A DNA stretch of 64,000 nucleotides. It comes from Piscicola geometra. Taxonomy: Eukaryota; Annelida; Clitellata; Hirudinida; Piscicolidae. Under the pieces are notes generated by a model. It ran no database searches, was not told the origin of the DNA, and saw nothing but the letters and a program-made list of their open reading frames with translations. How positions within the stretch are numbered: position 1 is the stretch's first letter; every line of letters starts with the position of its first letter. Below, in pieces: positions 23,460 through 36,100 of the stretch. The stretch covers positions 7,549,757-7,613,756 of the forward strand of contig OX030957.1 of assembly GCA_943735955.1 (NCBI GenBank). The letters are read 5' to 3'. The translations under genes and the position numbers were made by a program.

Positions 23460-24686
23460 AAAGGGTACCTTGGTGTTGTTGTGTTTCATGAGATGAAGCA
23501 CTTCTTGCAGGTTGGCTGACAGGGAGTGACTCTTATTTGTGGACTGAGGGGAGTTTGATAAGCAGATGTGGAAAAATTATTGGAATATAATTATAGCTAT
23601 GATTAATTAGGTTAATTGGTGCAATTAGTGAAATATAATTATTTCTGAGATTAATTTATTAGTGAAATGAGTAATGAACCTTGCCACTGATGAATGGAAG
23701 ACCAGCTATGTTCATTTTGAAGTGGGTTGTGGACCTGGGATGGGTGGCTGGTGCTTGGATGTGGTTGGTGGCAGTGGTGTGTTTGGTGTTGGAGGCATTT
23801 TTATTCAAGGAAGAAATTGGACGTTTTGTAGTGGTAGAAAACGCAGGTTTATTGATTTTGTTAGTTGTAGATAATATGTGTGAGTTGGAGGTCTTGGAAG
23901 TTTGCATAGAAGGCTTAGTGGTTTGTTGAAATGGTTGTTGAGTTTCTTTGTGGTTGCTAGACATTCTGGCTGGTCTTTTGTGAGTCACTTTGGTGTTTTT
24001 CTGTGTTTCAGAATTTAAAATTATTAATAAATAATGTAACTGAGAAAAATATATGAAATATAATATTTTACTGATAGATTTTAAATCTTACATTTTTCAA
24101 AGACCGCAGAAGTTTGTACTTGAGTCTATTAACTTTTTTAGAGTCCATGTTCTCAAAATCTTCTGTTTTATTTCTAGATGATTTTTTTCTTCTATCATTT
24201 GCTTCAAGAATAGATTTTTGATTTAAATCATTTAATATTTTGTTTTTCCGTGGAATATCATTCTCTTTTCCTTTGTTTAACAAATTCTCAGTATAATCGA
24301 GTTAATTATAGTTCAAATTTTATATTAAAAATTATTTGACATATATAATTGATGAACTATAACTTTTTTTAAATTATTTATAAAAATTAAAGAAAAAATT
24401 GCAATTGGCTAAATATTACCTTCATTGCTTTCAACATGGAGGCATACTTTGCTGTTCTTCAAGTCATTTATACTTTCTTGTAATAGCCGTAAAGAAAGAT
24501 AAACTGCTGTATTTATCATTTTAAAATTATTAATTTATATATTAAAATTGATAAATAATTTAATTATATAAAACTCTTAGATCATTGTTTTTTTCCAGTT
24601 TTCTAAAGAATTTTTAAATGTTTTGAGATACCTTCTCTGTCGCATTCTGGTAAACTTGAATGTTTTCTTTTGATAATCTCTGCCAT
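22273..24686 (-). CDS. CEP57: Centrosomal protein CEP57-like
   Basis: Eight exons on the minus strand: 24632-24686, 24448-24506, 24092-24286, 23680-24000, 23469-23543, 23049-23281, 22782-22896, 22273-22512. All phases agree, giving 430 aa (human CEP57 is 500). CEP57 family proteins (CEP57, CEP57L1) sit at the centrosome, stabilise microtubules and organise pericentriolar material. The hallmark microtubule-binding region is split over exons 4 and 5: GLPFISGK followed by SHSLSANLQEVLHLMK (vertebrate MPFV-GKS-SPSHSV-ANVQ-VLHLMK). Later matches are VLNKLLDQLSEELSNLK, MAVLQLKIATKERQMQKV and the terminal LLKDLQQIQNSL. Exon 2, AVYLSLRLLQESINDLK, matches the start of the centrosome-localisation coiled coil (AILSALKNLQEKI), but the rest of that about 150-residue coil is absent. 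Exon 6 codes a long Asp/Glu run. The exon-6 acceptor (CCAAAAG) and donor (GA/GTTAGA) are weak. The true 5' end could lie further upstream. Confidence 0.85.
23372..23455. repeat. (GT)n microsatellite in CEP57 intron
   Basis: About 40 perfect GT units between CEP57 exons 5 and 6, so the transcript carries (AC)n. Confidence 0.95.
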
Positions 24687-25189
24687 GAAAAACTAAGATG
24701 AAGTTTAGAAAGAGAATTCAAATTTAAATGCTATTTACTTTTTAAAAGGGCATACAAGTAAATAGAAAGGTTATAAAATAAATTGAAAAAAGTTTCACTT
24801 ATATAATACAGTTTCAAAAATTCTATTACAACATATTTATTTAAAATGACTGAATTTTTAATTTTTTAAAGATTTAAAAAAACGTATGTATGGCGCCGAA
24901 AACTGGAAGCAGACAGTAAACGCAAGATTTAAAGCAAATGTGTCTTTAAATCTGCAACATAATTTTTAAAATGTAGAGAGTACGCACACGATATAAAATC
25001 CGTTTCATTTGGGAAACAAGACCCTCTCCTAGCATTTATTGTTATTATTATTATTAATTGTCAAACGCCTGGAAAGTTAGTTTGGTTTTGTCATGTCATC
25101 AAGCATAACTCATCGTTTAAAAGCTCACCTTGGCCCACTATATTTATTGAAGAAGTGAATGAACTTTTCAAAGATTTTAATGGCCGAGG

Positions 25190-25250
25190 ATTCAATCAAT
25201 CAATCAAATAGATTTCTATAGCGCTCTTTTCTCAAATTCAAGAGCGGATT
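25190..25250 (+). repeat. LINE/SINE 3'-tail-like fragment
   Basis: (AATC)n followed by ATTTCTATAGCGCTCTTTTC and AAATTCAAGAGCG. This is a variant of the tail at 35530, 39318, 47858 and 57662, with the same (AATC)n boundary and a short inverted repeat around GCGCTCTT. Confidence 0.6.
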
Positions 25251-25575
25251 ACTGTGTTTTTATCTTTCATTCCATTGAATATATATATTCAAAATGACCG
25301 AATCGACTACGAGAATGATGATGACTTTTTAAAATAATTTTTTAAACAGGATCTACATCAATGAATATTTTTCGAAGAGTTGATAAACCTTTATTCCCAG
25401 AAATTCTATTTATTTTGAAAAAATAAGACTAAAAAACAATTCATCATTTTCTTCTTCAAAACTCCTTTTCAAGCCATTCAACAAACACGATAAGAAAAAA
25501 ATAGATTTAATTTAAGCAATCATCTAATATTATTAATTTCTTTAAAAAAACAAAAATAATTCTTAAAAATAACTA

Positions 25576-25581
25576 TTTATT
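25576..25581 (-). terminator. Collagen gene polyadenylation signal
   Basis: TTTATT on the plus strand reads AATAAA on the minus strand, 65 nt beyond the collagen stop codon. Confidence 0.6.
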
Positions 25582-25645
25582 TCACACCATTAAGCATTCG
25601 AGGGCACTCTCAAAATATATAGGCTCTCATCAAATGATAGACGAA

Positions 25646-27110
25646 TTAACTGAAGCATACAGGCCCGACACTAAAGCCGATCTTCTGGTCGGATTCTCCG
25701 TAGTCGCTTGGCTTGAAGTCCACAATTGGAACCTGACTGAGACGCTTGCTTGTGATCGTGAAGACGGTCTTACCGTTCTGTGGACGAGACTGTGTGGTCG
25801 TGGTGGAGGTGGAATGTGAGAGAATTTGGTGATATGCCTTAGTAATTAAGATTGATTTTTCTTGAACGAATATTTTTTCAAATATAATAAAAATATGAGT
25901 AAATAAATCAATAAAAAACTAATTAGGCATTAAAACTACAAACTTAATCAACTAAAATGTAAAAAAATCCAACCTTGCACTCGTCCAAACTGACGAATTC
26001 ACTCCTCATGCGGTAAGACTTGAGTTCGCTGTCGTCTGCTCCGACCAAACTGATGCCATTCTTCAGTTTGCCTGACTCGTCGTCCATGTAGGCGACGGTG
26101 TTCTGGCACAAGTAGGTGAACGTCTGGGTGGCGGTCGAGTGCAGCACTCTGAGGAATTGCAGCTGAGCCTGGTGCTCCGTGTACTGGATCTGTGGTTGTC
26201 GTGGTGTCATGGTGAACTGAAATGCTTTGTGTAGCTCGTGGAAAGGTTATTGAAATCAATTGATGAATGCCTAAATATTTCAAATATTTAAAAGATTTCC
26301 GCTTTATGGAAAAGACTTCAAAGATGGTTATTAATTATTAAATATAAATTGTCAAGCCATAACAGAGTCTGATTAAATACTTTTAAAAAAGTACATCTTC
26401 AAAACTTTAACATTTTTATATATTGATCATATATTGGTAGTGAAACTACAACGAACCTTGAATCCATCTGTGAGCTGACTGAAGCGTGCTCTACTCTGTT
26501 TCTTGTGGAAGTGCAGGTCTGCATTGGCGGTTTCTTCCAGGGGGTGCACACAGGTTTCCGCTTCAGGGGTGCTCATGTTGCACCACACCTTGATCATGTC
26601 AGTGCCAATGCCGAGGTTGGGGTCGATCCAGTACCAGCCTTTGAATGGTTTTGGAGAAATAGTTGACAATGAATTTGTTCGTATGCTTTGATTTGAACTA
26701 AGAGATTATTATATTAAAAAAATTTTGCTTTTCCGAGAAAAAGTGTAAAATGTGAAAAAAATGAAATCATCTAAATTGATAAACTTCAATTTTAACATAA
26801 AAATAAAAAATCCGAAGAACCTACCGCTTTCGAAGGCAGGGAATTCGAGATGGATGTCCCTGCAGGACTGGGCAGGCGCCTCTTGGCTCCCTCTGGGCGC
26901 AATCACCGAGGAAACCTCCTTCTTGAGCAGGTCCAGCTCCTCGAAGATCTTCTCCACCACTTCCTTGTGGTCGTGTTCTGACACGAACTTGGGGATCCAG
27001 TTCTCGGTTCCTACCTTCGGACTGCTGATCGATCTCTTGCCTCTGCGACCATAGTCCATTCCTCCGTTGTAATCTTCGTCGTACTTTGCTCCTGGCATGC
27101 CCGGTGGGCC
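25646..27110 (-). other. Collagen C-telopeptide and COLFI propeptide exons
   Basis: Four exons code the end of the helix (GPPGMPGAK), a telopeptide with a basic RRGKR processing-type site, a coiled-coil-like stretch ([16 protein letters not shown]) and the COLFI domain. Recognisable blocks are [38 protein letters not shown] and [19 protein letters not shown]. Six of the usual eight cysteines are seen (SCRD, VWCN, ETCV, YLCQ, DECK, PVCF). The positions of the second and third, which make interchain bonds in many chains, hold other residues ([14 protein letters not shown]). A CNMST sequon offers a glycosylation site. Confidence 0.9.
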
Positions 27111-30100
27111 CTGGATGTTTTAAATAAATATTTATGAAGGTTTAATAGCTATGTGTATCTAAGCCTATTTAGCATATTCGTCAACATTAAAATAACACTT
27201 GAAACTAAATTTATTCGATCATAAAAACTAATATAAACTAATAAACTATAGAGATTAAATCTTACGGGAGGTCCCTGGGCTCCTGGAGATCCTGGCTGTC
27301 CCTTGTGACCTTTCAGACCTCTGTTGCCTTCACCGCCCTGAAAGGTATGTGAATCACTATAATAACTTTCGGAAGCTGTATCTATACTTACTTTGTAACT
27401 AATTTTACAACTAAAATTAAAAAATTAAAACTAAATACTTATAATAGAAATTATAGTAACTTACAGGGATTCCTGAAGAACCATCTGGTCCCTTCTCTCC
27501 TCTCGGACCCTCTGGGCCCTGAAAGTATCGAGTTTTAACGCAATAGTAATTTGATAATGGACTTTATAATCGATTATTTAATAAATACTTCAGAATCTGC
27601 TTCAAAAACTATTTTGTGACATTTCAACTTAACACGCATGTTAAATGTTCAACATAGTCTATTAAGTTTTTTTCTTATAAAGCTAGAAAAACTTCCAAAG
27701 GACGACTAAAACAAAACTAAAACTTAATTTCTTTAAGACGAAAATTACCCCGTTGTTTTATCATGTAGTTTATATAAACTTATGCTAATAATAATAATCT
27801 ACCACGTGATGTTCGTGTGGGGTTACGCGTCGTTATTGTACAGTTGAATGTTATAAAAATCTCCATTGCACTCACAGTGTATCCTGGCTCTCCAGCAAAT
27901 CCACTCTGACCCTGAGGTCCTCTCTCTCCTTTGGGACCAGGCTCTCCCAGAATACCCGCTTGTCCTATTGACCCTCTCTTACCCTGTGTGGTTGTCGAGG
28001 CAGGTGTTGTGTGTGTGTGTTTTAGAGTTTTGGGGCTAAAAATATATGTTTGATTGCATCGAAATCATGAAAGGTGTTCGATAAATAAATTAAGGTTGTA
28101 GAGTTCTAACTATTCTTTATTCTTTAGTTTATCGTTATAGAAGTTGCATCTTATAAAATCGATCAAATACTAAAACCAACTTTCTCGCTCTTTTGTCCCT
28201 GTTCTCCCTTGGGGCCTGCTGGGCCATCAGGACCCTGGAAACAAGTAAAATTCAGTAATAAATACATTTTTAAGAAACGAAATTCTAAAAGATCAATTAA
28301 TAAAAAAATATATTATAGTATTTTATAAATTTATTGAATTATTGAAAACCCAACAATTTCATTGAAGTATTTCGTGACTTTTGTATTTTAAACTCTAATT
28401 GCAAGTTTAGAGGCCCATGGATCGCCAATGACTCACCGCTGGACCAGTTCTTCCGGCTGGACCTGGCAAGCCGGTGGGTCCCACGTCTCCCTGGAAGTGA
28501 AGAAAACGTTGCATTGAATTCATATTGCCTAATGCAGGGATGGTTCAACTGAATGTTTTCAAGAATAAAACTTGTAATTTTCGATCGGATAATCTTTAGT
28601 TATATGACTGTCATAGGATTTAACGATGAAAGAATTTTATTTCAAGGAGATAACTTTAAATATAGAAATAACATAAATACCAACCGGAATTCCTGATGGA
28701 CCCCTGGGTCCTCTAGCTCCGGTCTTGCCTGGAATGCCCTGTGGAGGTTAGTATTTTGTTGAGGAAATAAACTGACACATGCCTGAAATGAACTATTGCA
28801 AATGTATTAGAATTTAGAATATTACGAAATTGCAATGATGTGGGAAACTATGAATATAGATTTTGCATAATTTATAAATAATTGAAATCTATTAAAGCTT
28901 AAAAATTTAAAGTTATAAACAAAAAAACGTGCATACAGCTTGTCCTGGGGGTCCTCTTTCTCCACTTGCTCCCTCAGCTCCCCTCTCTCCCTTCACTCCC
29001 GCATTGCCTGGTTCTCCCTGCTGACCTTGAACTCCAACCTTTCCCTGTAGAATTTATTTGAAACAATGAGGATAATATATTTCATTAAAAATCACACTAC
29101 AATTTGTGTGTTTGATGCGTTTATAGATATTATTGAAAGTTTCCAACAGATAATAAAATGAGATTTAAGAAATAAATAAATATTTTTTTGTGCATATAAT
29201 TTTAATTGTTAAATAAAAATGTCTTCTAGCCTGCTTTCCTGGGTTTCCAGCTGGTCCAAGTTCTCCTGCAGGTCCTTGAGGTCCCTGGCGATCGAAAAAA
29301 AAGAAATAGTTTTACCTTAAAAGTATAAAATTGTAGAATACATTTATCTGGTTTAGTTAATGCTCAAATAATAAAATAATAATGAAATTATTAATTATTT
29401 GTAAAGAAAAAAAAACACTAGAAACTATGTTTTGATGAAACTAACGGGTTTGCCTAGGTCTCCAGTTTTTCCTTCCTTTCCTCTAGGTCCGGTTTCTCCC
29501 TATATGTTTTTATGTAATAAAAAAATATCTTATTTTACAGTATTAAAATAAATCTAATTCGCTTATCAAGTTTTTACATAACTCCATGCGTTCAATCTAG
29601 GCGTAAAAAAAAGTTGAAATATTTTAACTTAAAAAAATTAAATACAGTAAAAAAATTCAAAAATTAAATATGCACCTCAATGGTGAAATATCATTAGAAA
29701 ACGCACCTTAGCTCCTGCAATTCCAGGACCTCCTGGGTTGCCTGAGAATCCAATTGAACCCTGCGAGATGGAGAAATCATGATGGTATGTCACATTTTTG
29801 AGGATAACTATAATTTCCAAAAAATATATTATCATGCATACTTGTAACAAAATAATTGTCTAAAATTTTTTCCACATGTTTAGCAACTTTTCTTATTTCA
29901 AATAAATTATTAAAAACTCACGGAATAGCCTTTAGGTCCTCTCGGTCCTCTCTTGCCTGCTGCGCCTGCAGAGCCTGGCGTTCCAGGGTTGCCTTGGACT
30001 CCCTTGCTGCCCTGGCTTCCTGGTGCTCCCTGGGGCGAGAGAAGGTTAGCGTTTGGATGGAGGATGCTTGAAATGTTTATCCATCTCAATCGAAGTCAGC

Positions 30101-33100
30101 TCTTTATGTATCGTTTACTTACAGAAGTTCCAGCTTTTCCGTTGGGTCCCGGAGGCCCATCGAGTCCCATTTCTCCCTTCAAGCCCTGTCGTCCCTCGGG
30201 TCCTGCCGCTCCTGGCTGGCCTGGACCGCCCTGAGAAGACAAAACGTTAGGTATAGTGTGATTATACGGAGCAAATAAAAATTATTGAACTGATTTCTGA
30301 GAATATGTTTTCAGTTTATTTAAAAAAATTTTAACAGATTTTTTTCTAATGAAATTAATTTATATTTATGAAAAAATTAATAGTACTTACCACTGGTCCA
30401 ACTTCTCCAGGTGGTCCAGCAGGTCCTGCAGGTCCTAGAGGTCCCTATGGTGATGGATCGTTCACATTTTTATTTTCACTAAAGCATGAAGTATTTTTTC
30501 AAAACTTTACGGTCAATATACAAATATATTAGTATTATTATTAGCTAAAAACTTTAATTTGATTATAATGCTAGTCAAAGTGAAATTTGGATTCAGTTTA
30601 GATACGCCTTTTTCTATGAGACTTTGTACAATTTAAGAAAAAATAACTTTAAAATCATTAAAAATTAACAAATTAGCATCTTTTCACTAATTTCTTTTAA
30701 AAATATCGTCATATATGATATTTTAATCTTTAATACATCAAACTCAATTCTCTTACCTTGAGACCAGTGTCTCCGAGTTCACCCTTGATTCCAGGAGTTC
30801 CGGGAAGACCTGGTTTGCCCGTGCGTCCAATCTCTCCCGGCATTCCTCTGGCTCCCTCTGGGCCCTATGGCGATTTAAAAAAGTTTTAATAACGAAACAA
30901 TGAACAATATTTTTATACTAGTTTGATTAAAGTTGTTTTAAATAATAGAAGTGAAAAATTATAAGATTCACACGTTATGAATTCAATGAAGTGTCTCGAA
31001 TGGCTATTTTCCGAACCTGACTTCCTGGAAGCCCCTGGAATCCTCTCTCTCCTGGCTCTCCCACTGGACCCTTTGTAATTTAAAGGTGATTTAAATTTTT
31101 ACAGCTTTTAATGAAACAAATTTTTCGTCAAATTTAAATCTATTTAAACTCAAATTAACCTATTTTTATTTAACAATCAACTGTACAATTAGAATTTTCA
31201 AGGCATATAAAAGACACAATTAACAACGGTTTCTAACCTGGGTTCCGATCTGACCAGGGTTTCCAACCTTACCAGCTACACCCTGTCCTCCCTGAATAAA
31301 CATCAATCGTATTGGTTAATTGGTCATTTATTCTTTTAATTGTTAATTTAAAATATAAACATAAGCTGTAAACATACAGATAAATACTAGCAAACATACT
31401 AAAATGACTAAAGTGATGACATAACCAAGCCTATGTATAAATAAAATAAGTTATAAGTAAATGTAAAAATAGTTCTCAATTGATTAAGTTTAATTGAGAA
31501 AAAGTTGGATCGATAGACACCTGATCTCCAACGTGACCTTTAGCTCCCTTCTCTCCTTGCATTCCCTGATCTCCCTGTGGTCGTTTGTTTGTTGAAGTAT
31601 TAAAATACAATATGGAAAGCAAAGTTTTTCAAGCTCATCATGGCAATAGAATTTATAAATTTTTTTTTACACTTTAATTTATTAATATTAATTTTGCATT
31701 ACAATACAAACCAATTAATAATTAAAATGAAATCACCTTGTCTCCGTCATCTCCGACCAAACCGATGGGACCAAGCGCTCCTGGGTCGCCCTGTGGAGAG
31801 AGTTGTAGGGTTGTCGTAACTTGTCTGATCAATTTGATTCGGTAGTGCAAACTATGAGTGTGAGTTTTATTTATAGATCTTTCTGCTGAATAGCAAAGAG
31901 ATTCTGCGAAGAGTTCTTTCAATAATTTAAAATGTATTCTTTATTTTTTGAAGAAATCTGAAAAAAGATTATAATTTAAAGATACTTTAAAATGAATACT
32001 ATATATATAAGTGAATGAATGATACTGTAGGTATGATAAAAATAATAAGAAAACGAATTCTTACCGGGAGTCCCCTTTCTCCTCTTTCTCCCTCAGCTCC
32101 AGTGGGACCAATGGGACCCTTTTGAAATGTATTTGTTAATTTATCAATTTCAAAATAACCTCAGCAAGAAGCTTTTCGTAACATATTTAGAATGTGAAAA
32201 AGTATAAAATTTTATTTTTTCGATATTAATCAGAAAATACTTTTTTTTTGTTAATTTATTTAATATTTTTTTAAATAAAAAAGCTTCATACCTATATGAA
32301 AAGACTCACCATATCTCCCTTGGGGCCTGCAACTCCATGAGGCCCTGTCGCTCCTGGTCTTCCCTGCAAATTCGAAGAAGTATGCGTAATTATGAGACAA
32401 TAGATTTTTTTCTCTAATTGGATTCTTCACTCAATCACTCAATCATTCATGCTAATAACTCACAGGAGATCCAACGGCTCCTTGGCGACCTGGCGTACCA
32501 ATGCCTCCTTTCGATCCCTGTAAAGAGGGTAATAATTATAATGAGATGAAGATAATGGTAAAAATATTTATTAAAAAAACGAGTTTAGTGTGAAAAATAT
32601 CAATTAAATTGAAAGCTAACGGGAATTCCTGGCTTTCCAACTGCTCCTGGGTCTCCTCTGGGTCCATCGGGTCCCTAAAGAGAGGGGTTATTAGAAAGGT
32701 TATGGATAGTGCTGCTGACTTTGTAAATTTGGTGAATTGTTCACTATAATCAACAAAAATCAAGATGTTTACTGTGATATGGGGAATACAAAATACTAGT
32801 ACTGAACAATAAAAGTTAACTTTTTTACAAAAAAAAGCTTATGAAACACACACAACTCTAAAATAAAAAAAAACTTACACCGGGTCCAGGCAGACCAACG
32901 TCTCCTGGGAAGCCTCTAGCTCCAGTTGGTCCCAAAGGTCCTGAAGGTCCTGGACCGCCTGGTGGGCCCTAAGGAAAATAAATGTTAGTAATGACATTTT
33001 AAATTGGAAAAATACATTAAAAATATTAATTTTAAGTTTGAAAAAATGCTTTAAGCAGAGTGAGCATTCAATTATTTTTTTCTCTTTTTCATGCATACGT

Positions 33101-36100
33101 GCATTAAGTTATTCTAGAGGAAAACTAGAATGTTTCTAACCTATTAATGGCACCTCCTTGCTGTTTGCAAAACGAAAAAACTACTATAGTCTATCCCAAA
33201 AACAGTACGCACACAAGTTGTGTAGCAGAACACCAAAACACTCACAGCAGGTCCATCTTTTCCACGCTCTCCGCTGGGTCCCTTGTCTCCGACCGGACCA
33301 ATCAGACCTGCGTCTCCCCTCTCTCCAGCCACTCCCTGTGGTCCTGCCGGTCCCTGAGTGCATGCAATGTAGTGCAGTAGAATGATAAAAACTAAATTTG
33401 TTTTTTCATGAAAATATTTTAACTTATTTTAGAGTGCTTATGTTGAATTAAAAAATTATTTTAATGATCAATCTTCAAGGAAATTAATGTTCCAAAATTT
33501 TTATATTCAAATCTTTTAAAGGTTCACACTTTCAGAATGTAATTAACATTTTTTTATGGAATCATTCGACACTTACAGGGTGTCCCGACTGACCAACAGC
33601 TCCAGGCTGTCCAGCAGATCCTGGAATTCCCTGTTGACGATTAATGAATAATAAAAACTTTGTGTACAAATCTTAAAACTATGTAGCCTATGAGGAAGAT
33701 TATCGAAATAATAGAATACAAAACTTTATTCATATAATTAACTTTTTATTCAATAGTTTTTACAACGTCACTCACCAGCTCTCCCCTTTCACCAGGGAAT
33801 CCTGGTAGGCCATCTTTGCCTTGGTTTCCCTACAAAGATTGAATGAAAACATTGAAAAAATACAATAAGAATCTATGTTATACAAATATCGCGAGTTTTA
33901 TGATTTTGGATATATTACTGGGTGATTAAAACAAATCTTCAAACAACGAAACTGATGATACATTTACTCATTCCAAAACTTGTTATCTCAATATTTTTTA
34001 AAAAGTGTACTTGAAGTCCAGGTGAGCCCAGGTATCCAACAGGTCCGGGAATTCCAATGGCACCAAGTTCTCCACGAGGTCCGGTCTGACCGACGGGGCC
34101 TTGATCTCCCCTGGGTCCCATTGCGCCAATTGGACCTGGTCTGCCCGCTGGTCCGTCTGGTCCCTGTATAATGGTGGTGAATGAATATTGCATGATTGAT
34201 CTGATTAATAGATTTAAGAAATTTTAAGTTTTTTTAGTAAGTTCAAGAGTGATTGATTAGTGGTTTAATTTTAAGTGAAAAGGTTTAGGGCACTAAAACA
34301 GACCGTTTAACTACTGATAATAATCTTTAAATTATGTGTACTAAAAAAGATTTAATTATCATTAGTTATGCAAAAAAATTAATATGTGACAAGAAAACTA
34401 CAATATGATTCGAAAGACTTACCTTCTCTCCAAGCTCTCCTCGCTCGCCCGGAGCCCCTTGAGCTCCCTGAAAGTTTGAATATTCAGGCTTAATAAACTT
34501 TATTTTTTCAAACAATATTTAATCTGAATTTGATTTTATTCTTTTTCATATTTAGGTAGAGTCATTGTAGTTGAGTGCCTAAACTTTATAAACGGTTTTA
34601 AAATAATACGTGTATTTGAGAAAATAACCAAGGCGATTGATTCGTGCATCATCTTACCGTAGACCCTTTGGCTCCATGCTTTCCATTCTTTCCTGGCACG
34701 CCTCTCGCTCCCTGGGAGTTTAATGATTTTGTTTAAAAAGAGATGGTAGCATGCGTAAGCTACTAGGGGACTTAGTCATTTTTGAATAACCCAAATTAAA
34801 GTTATATAAACACAACAAATATATGCTTGAAAAAGAAAAAAGGGTATTTTGTATTTAGGAAATTTAAATTATGTATTAAGTTTTTAAATGCAAAGTTAAT
34901 GTTAATTGATTCAGAGAAAAGGAAAAAGTAACCTTATCTCCCATAACTCCAGGAAAACCGGGGAATCCAATGTTTCCTTCGTGACCCTGAAATTTAAAAT
35001 CAGCATTTAAGTTATTGAGTAAGATTGGTTCCAAAAACTGAAGACTATATTTCAACTATTCATCACATAACAAATAATTTGTATCTTCATTTTAGATGAT
35101 AAATCATGAAAATTGTGTCAGTCTAACTGAAGTGACTTAAGATAGCCTAATAAACATAATAAAAAAGTTGAAAACATAAAAGATACCTTCTCTCCTCGGG
35201 GTCCTGGGGGTCCCACCTCTCCTCTCAATCCGATTTCACCCTGTTAATAGTATGTGATTCGTATTGAAATATGATGGTAAGGCTTGCTATTTTATTTTGA
35301 TCGAATTAGTTATAAATGTATATTTTAAAACCAATATTTATTGAGCGAAATAACTTTCTAATTAAGCAATATATTGAATAGAAGATATATTGATGAAACC
35401 TTCAATCCAACGGGTCCTTCTTCTCCCCTAGGTCCACTGTCTCCCTTCTCTCCTTTGTCGCCGAACGGACCCACCTCACCCTTCAGCCCGTCCAAGCCGT
35501 GAAGACCCTGGTAGTTTGATAAGGATTAAGTATCAATCAATCAACCAATCACTAATGATTTGTATAGCGCCCTTTACTAAGTGAACAAAAGCGCTAAATA
35601 TCATGTTAGAAAGTTGAGGGAAAAATCGTAGATAAAAAAATCTTTGAATAGTGTTTGAGTACTATGTTTATTTGCTGAAATTTGATTTTTATGAAATAGT
35701 TTTAACATCTTAAAAAGTTTTAACCGTGTCGAAATCGTTTAGATAACTGGTAGGATAAATGAATAACATTGTTTAAGAATTGTTATCATAACCTACCCTG
35801 TCTCCTTGTTCTCCTGAGATGCCTCTGATACCAGTCTCTCCCTGTAAATCAGTTGAGGTTGAATGTAGAAACTCTTGGTCTATTATGTTAGTGTGGAAAT
35901 AGAGAAATAGTTTGAAAAATAAAAATTCATTAAACTTTTAAACCGATATTTGAAAGAATATTTTTATTTAAAGATCATCACATGACCCTTAGTCTTATTG
36001 TAAAATATAAATCTGCTATCTTCGTAAATTGAGTCGCAAAGTTTTTAAGTAAACTGTATGCTATGAAAATCGGAATACCTTAAGACCCAGCATGCCCATG

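Larger units (their letters stand above)
24687..25645. other. Intergenic, CEP57 5' to collagen 3' end
   Basis: AT-rich. Contains an L2/CR1-type tail-like repeat at 25190-25250. No exon could be supported, although an additional CEP57 5' exon cannot be excluded. Confidence 0.45.
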
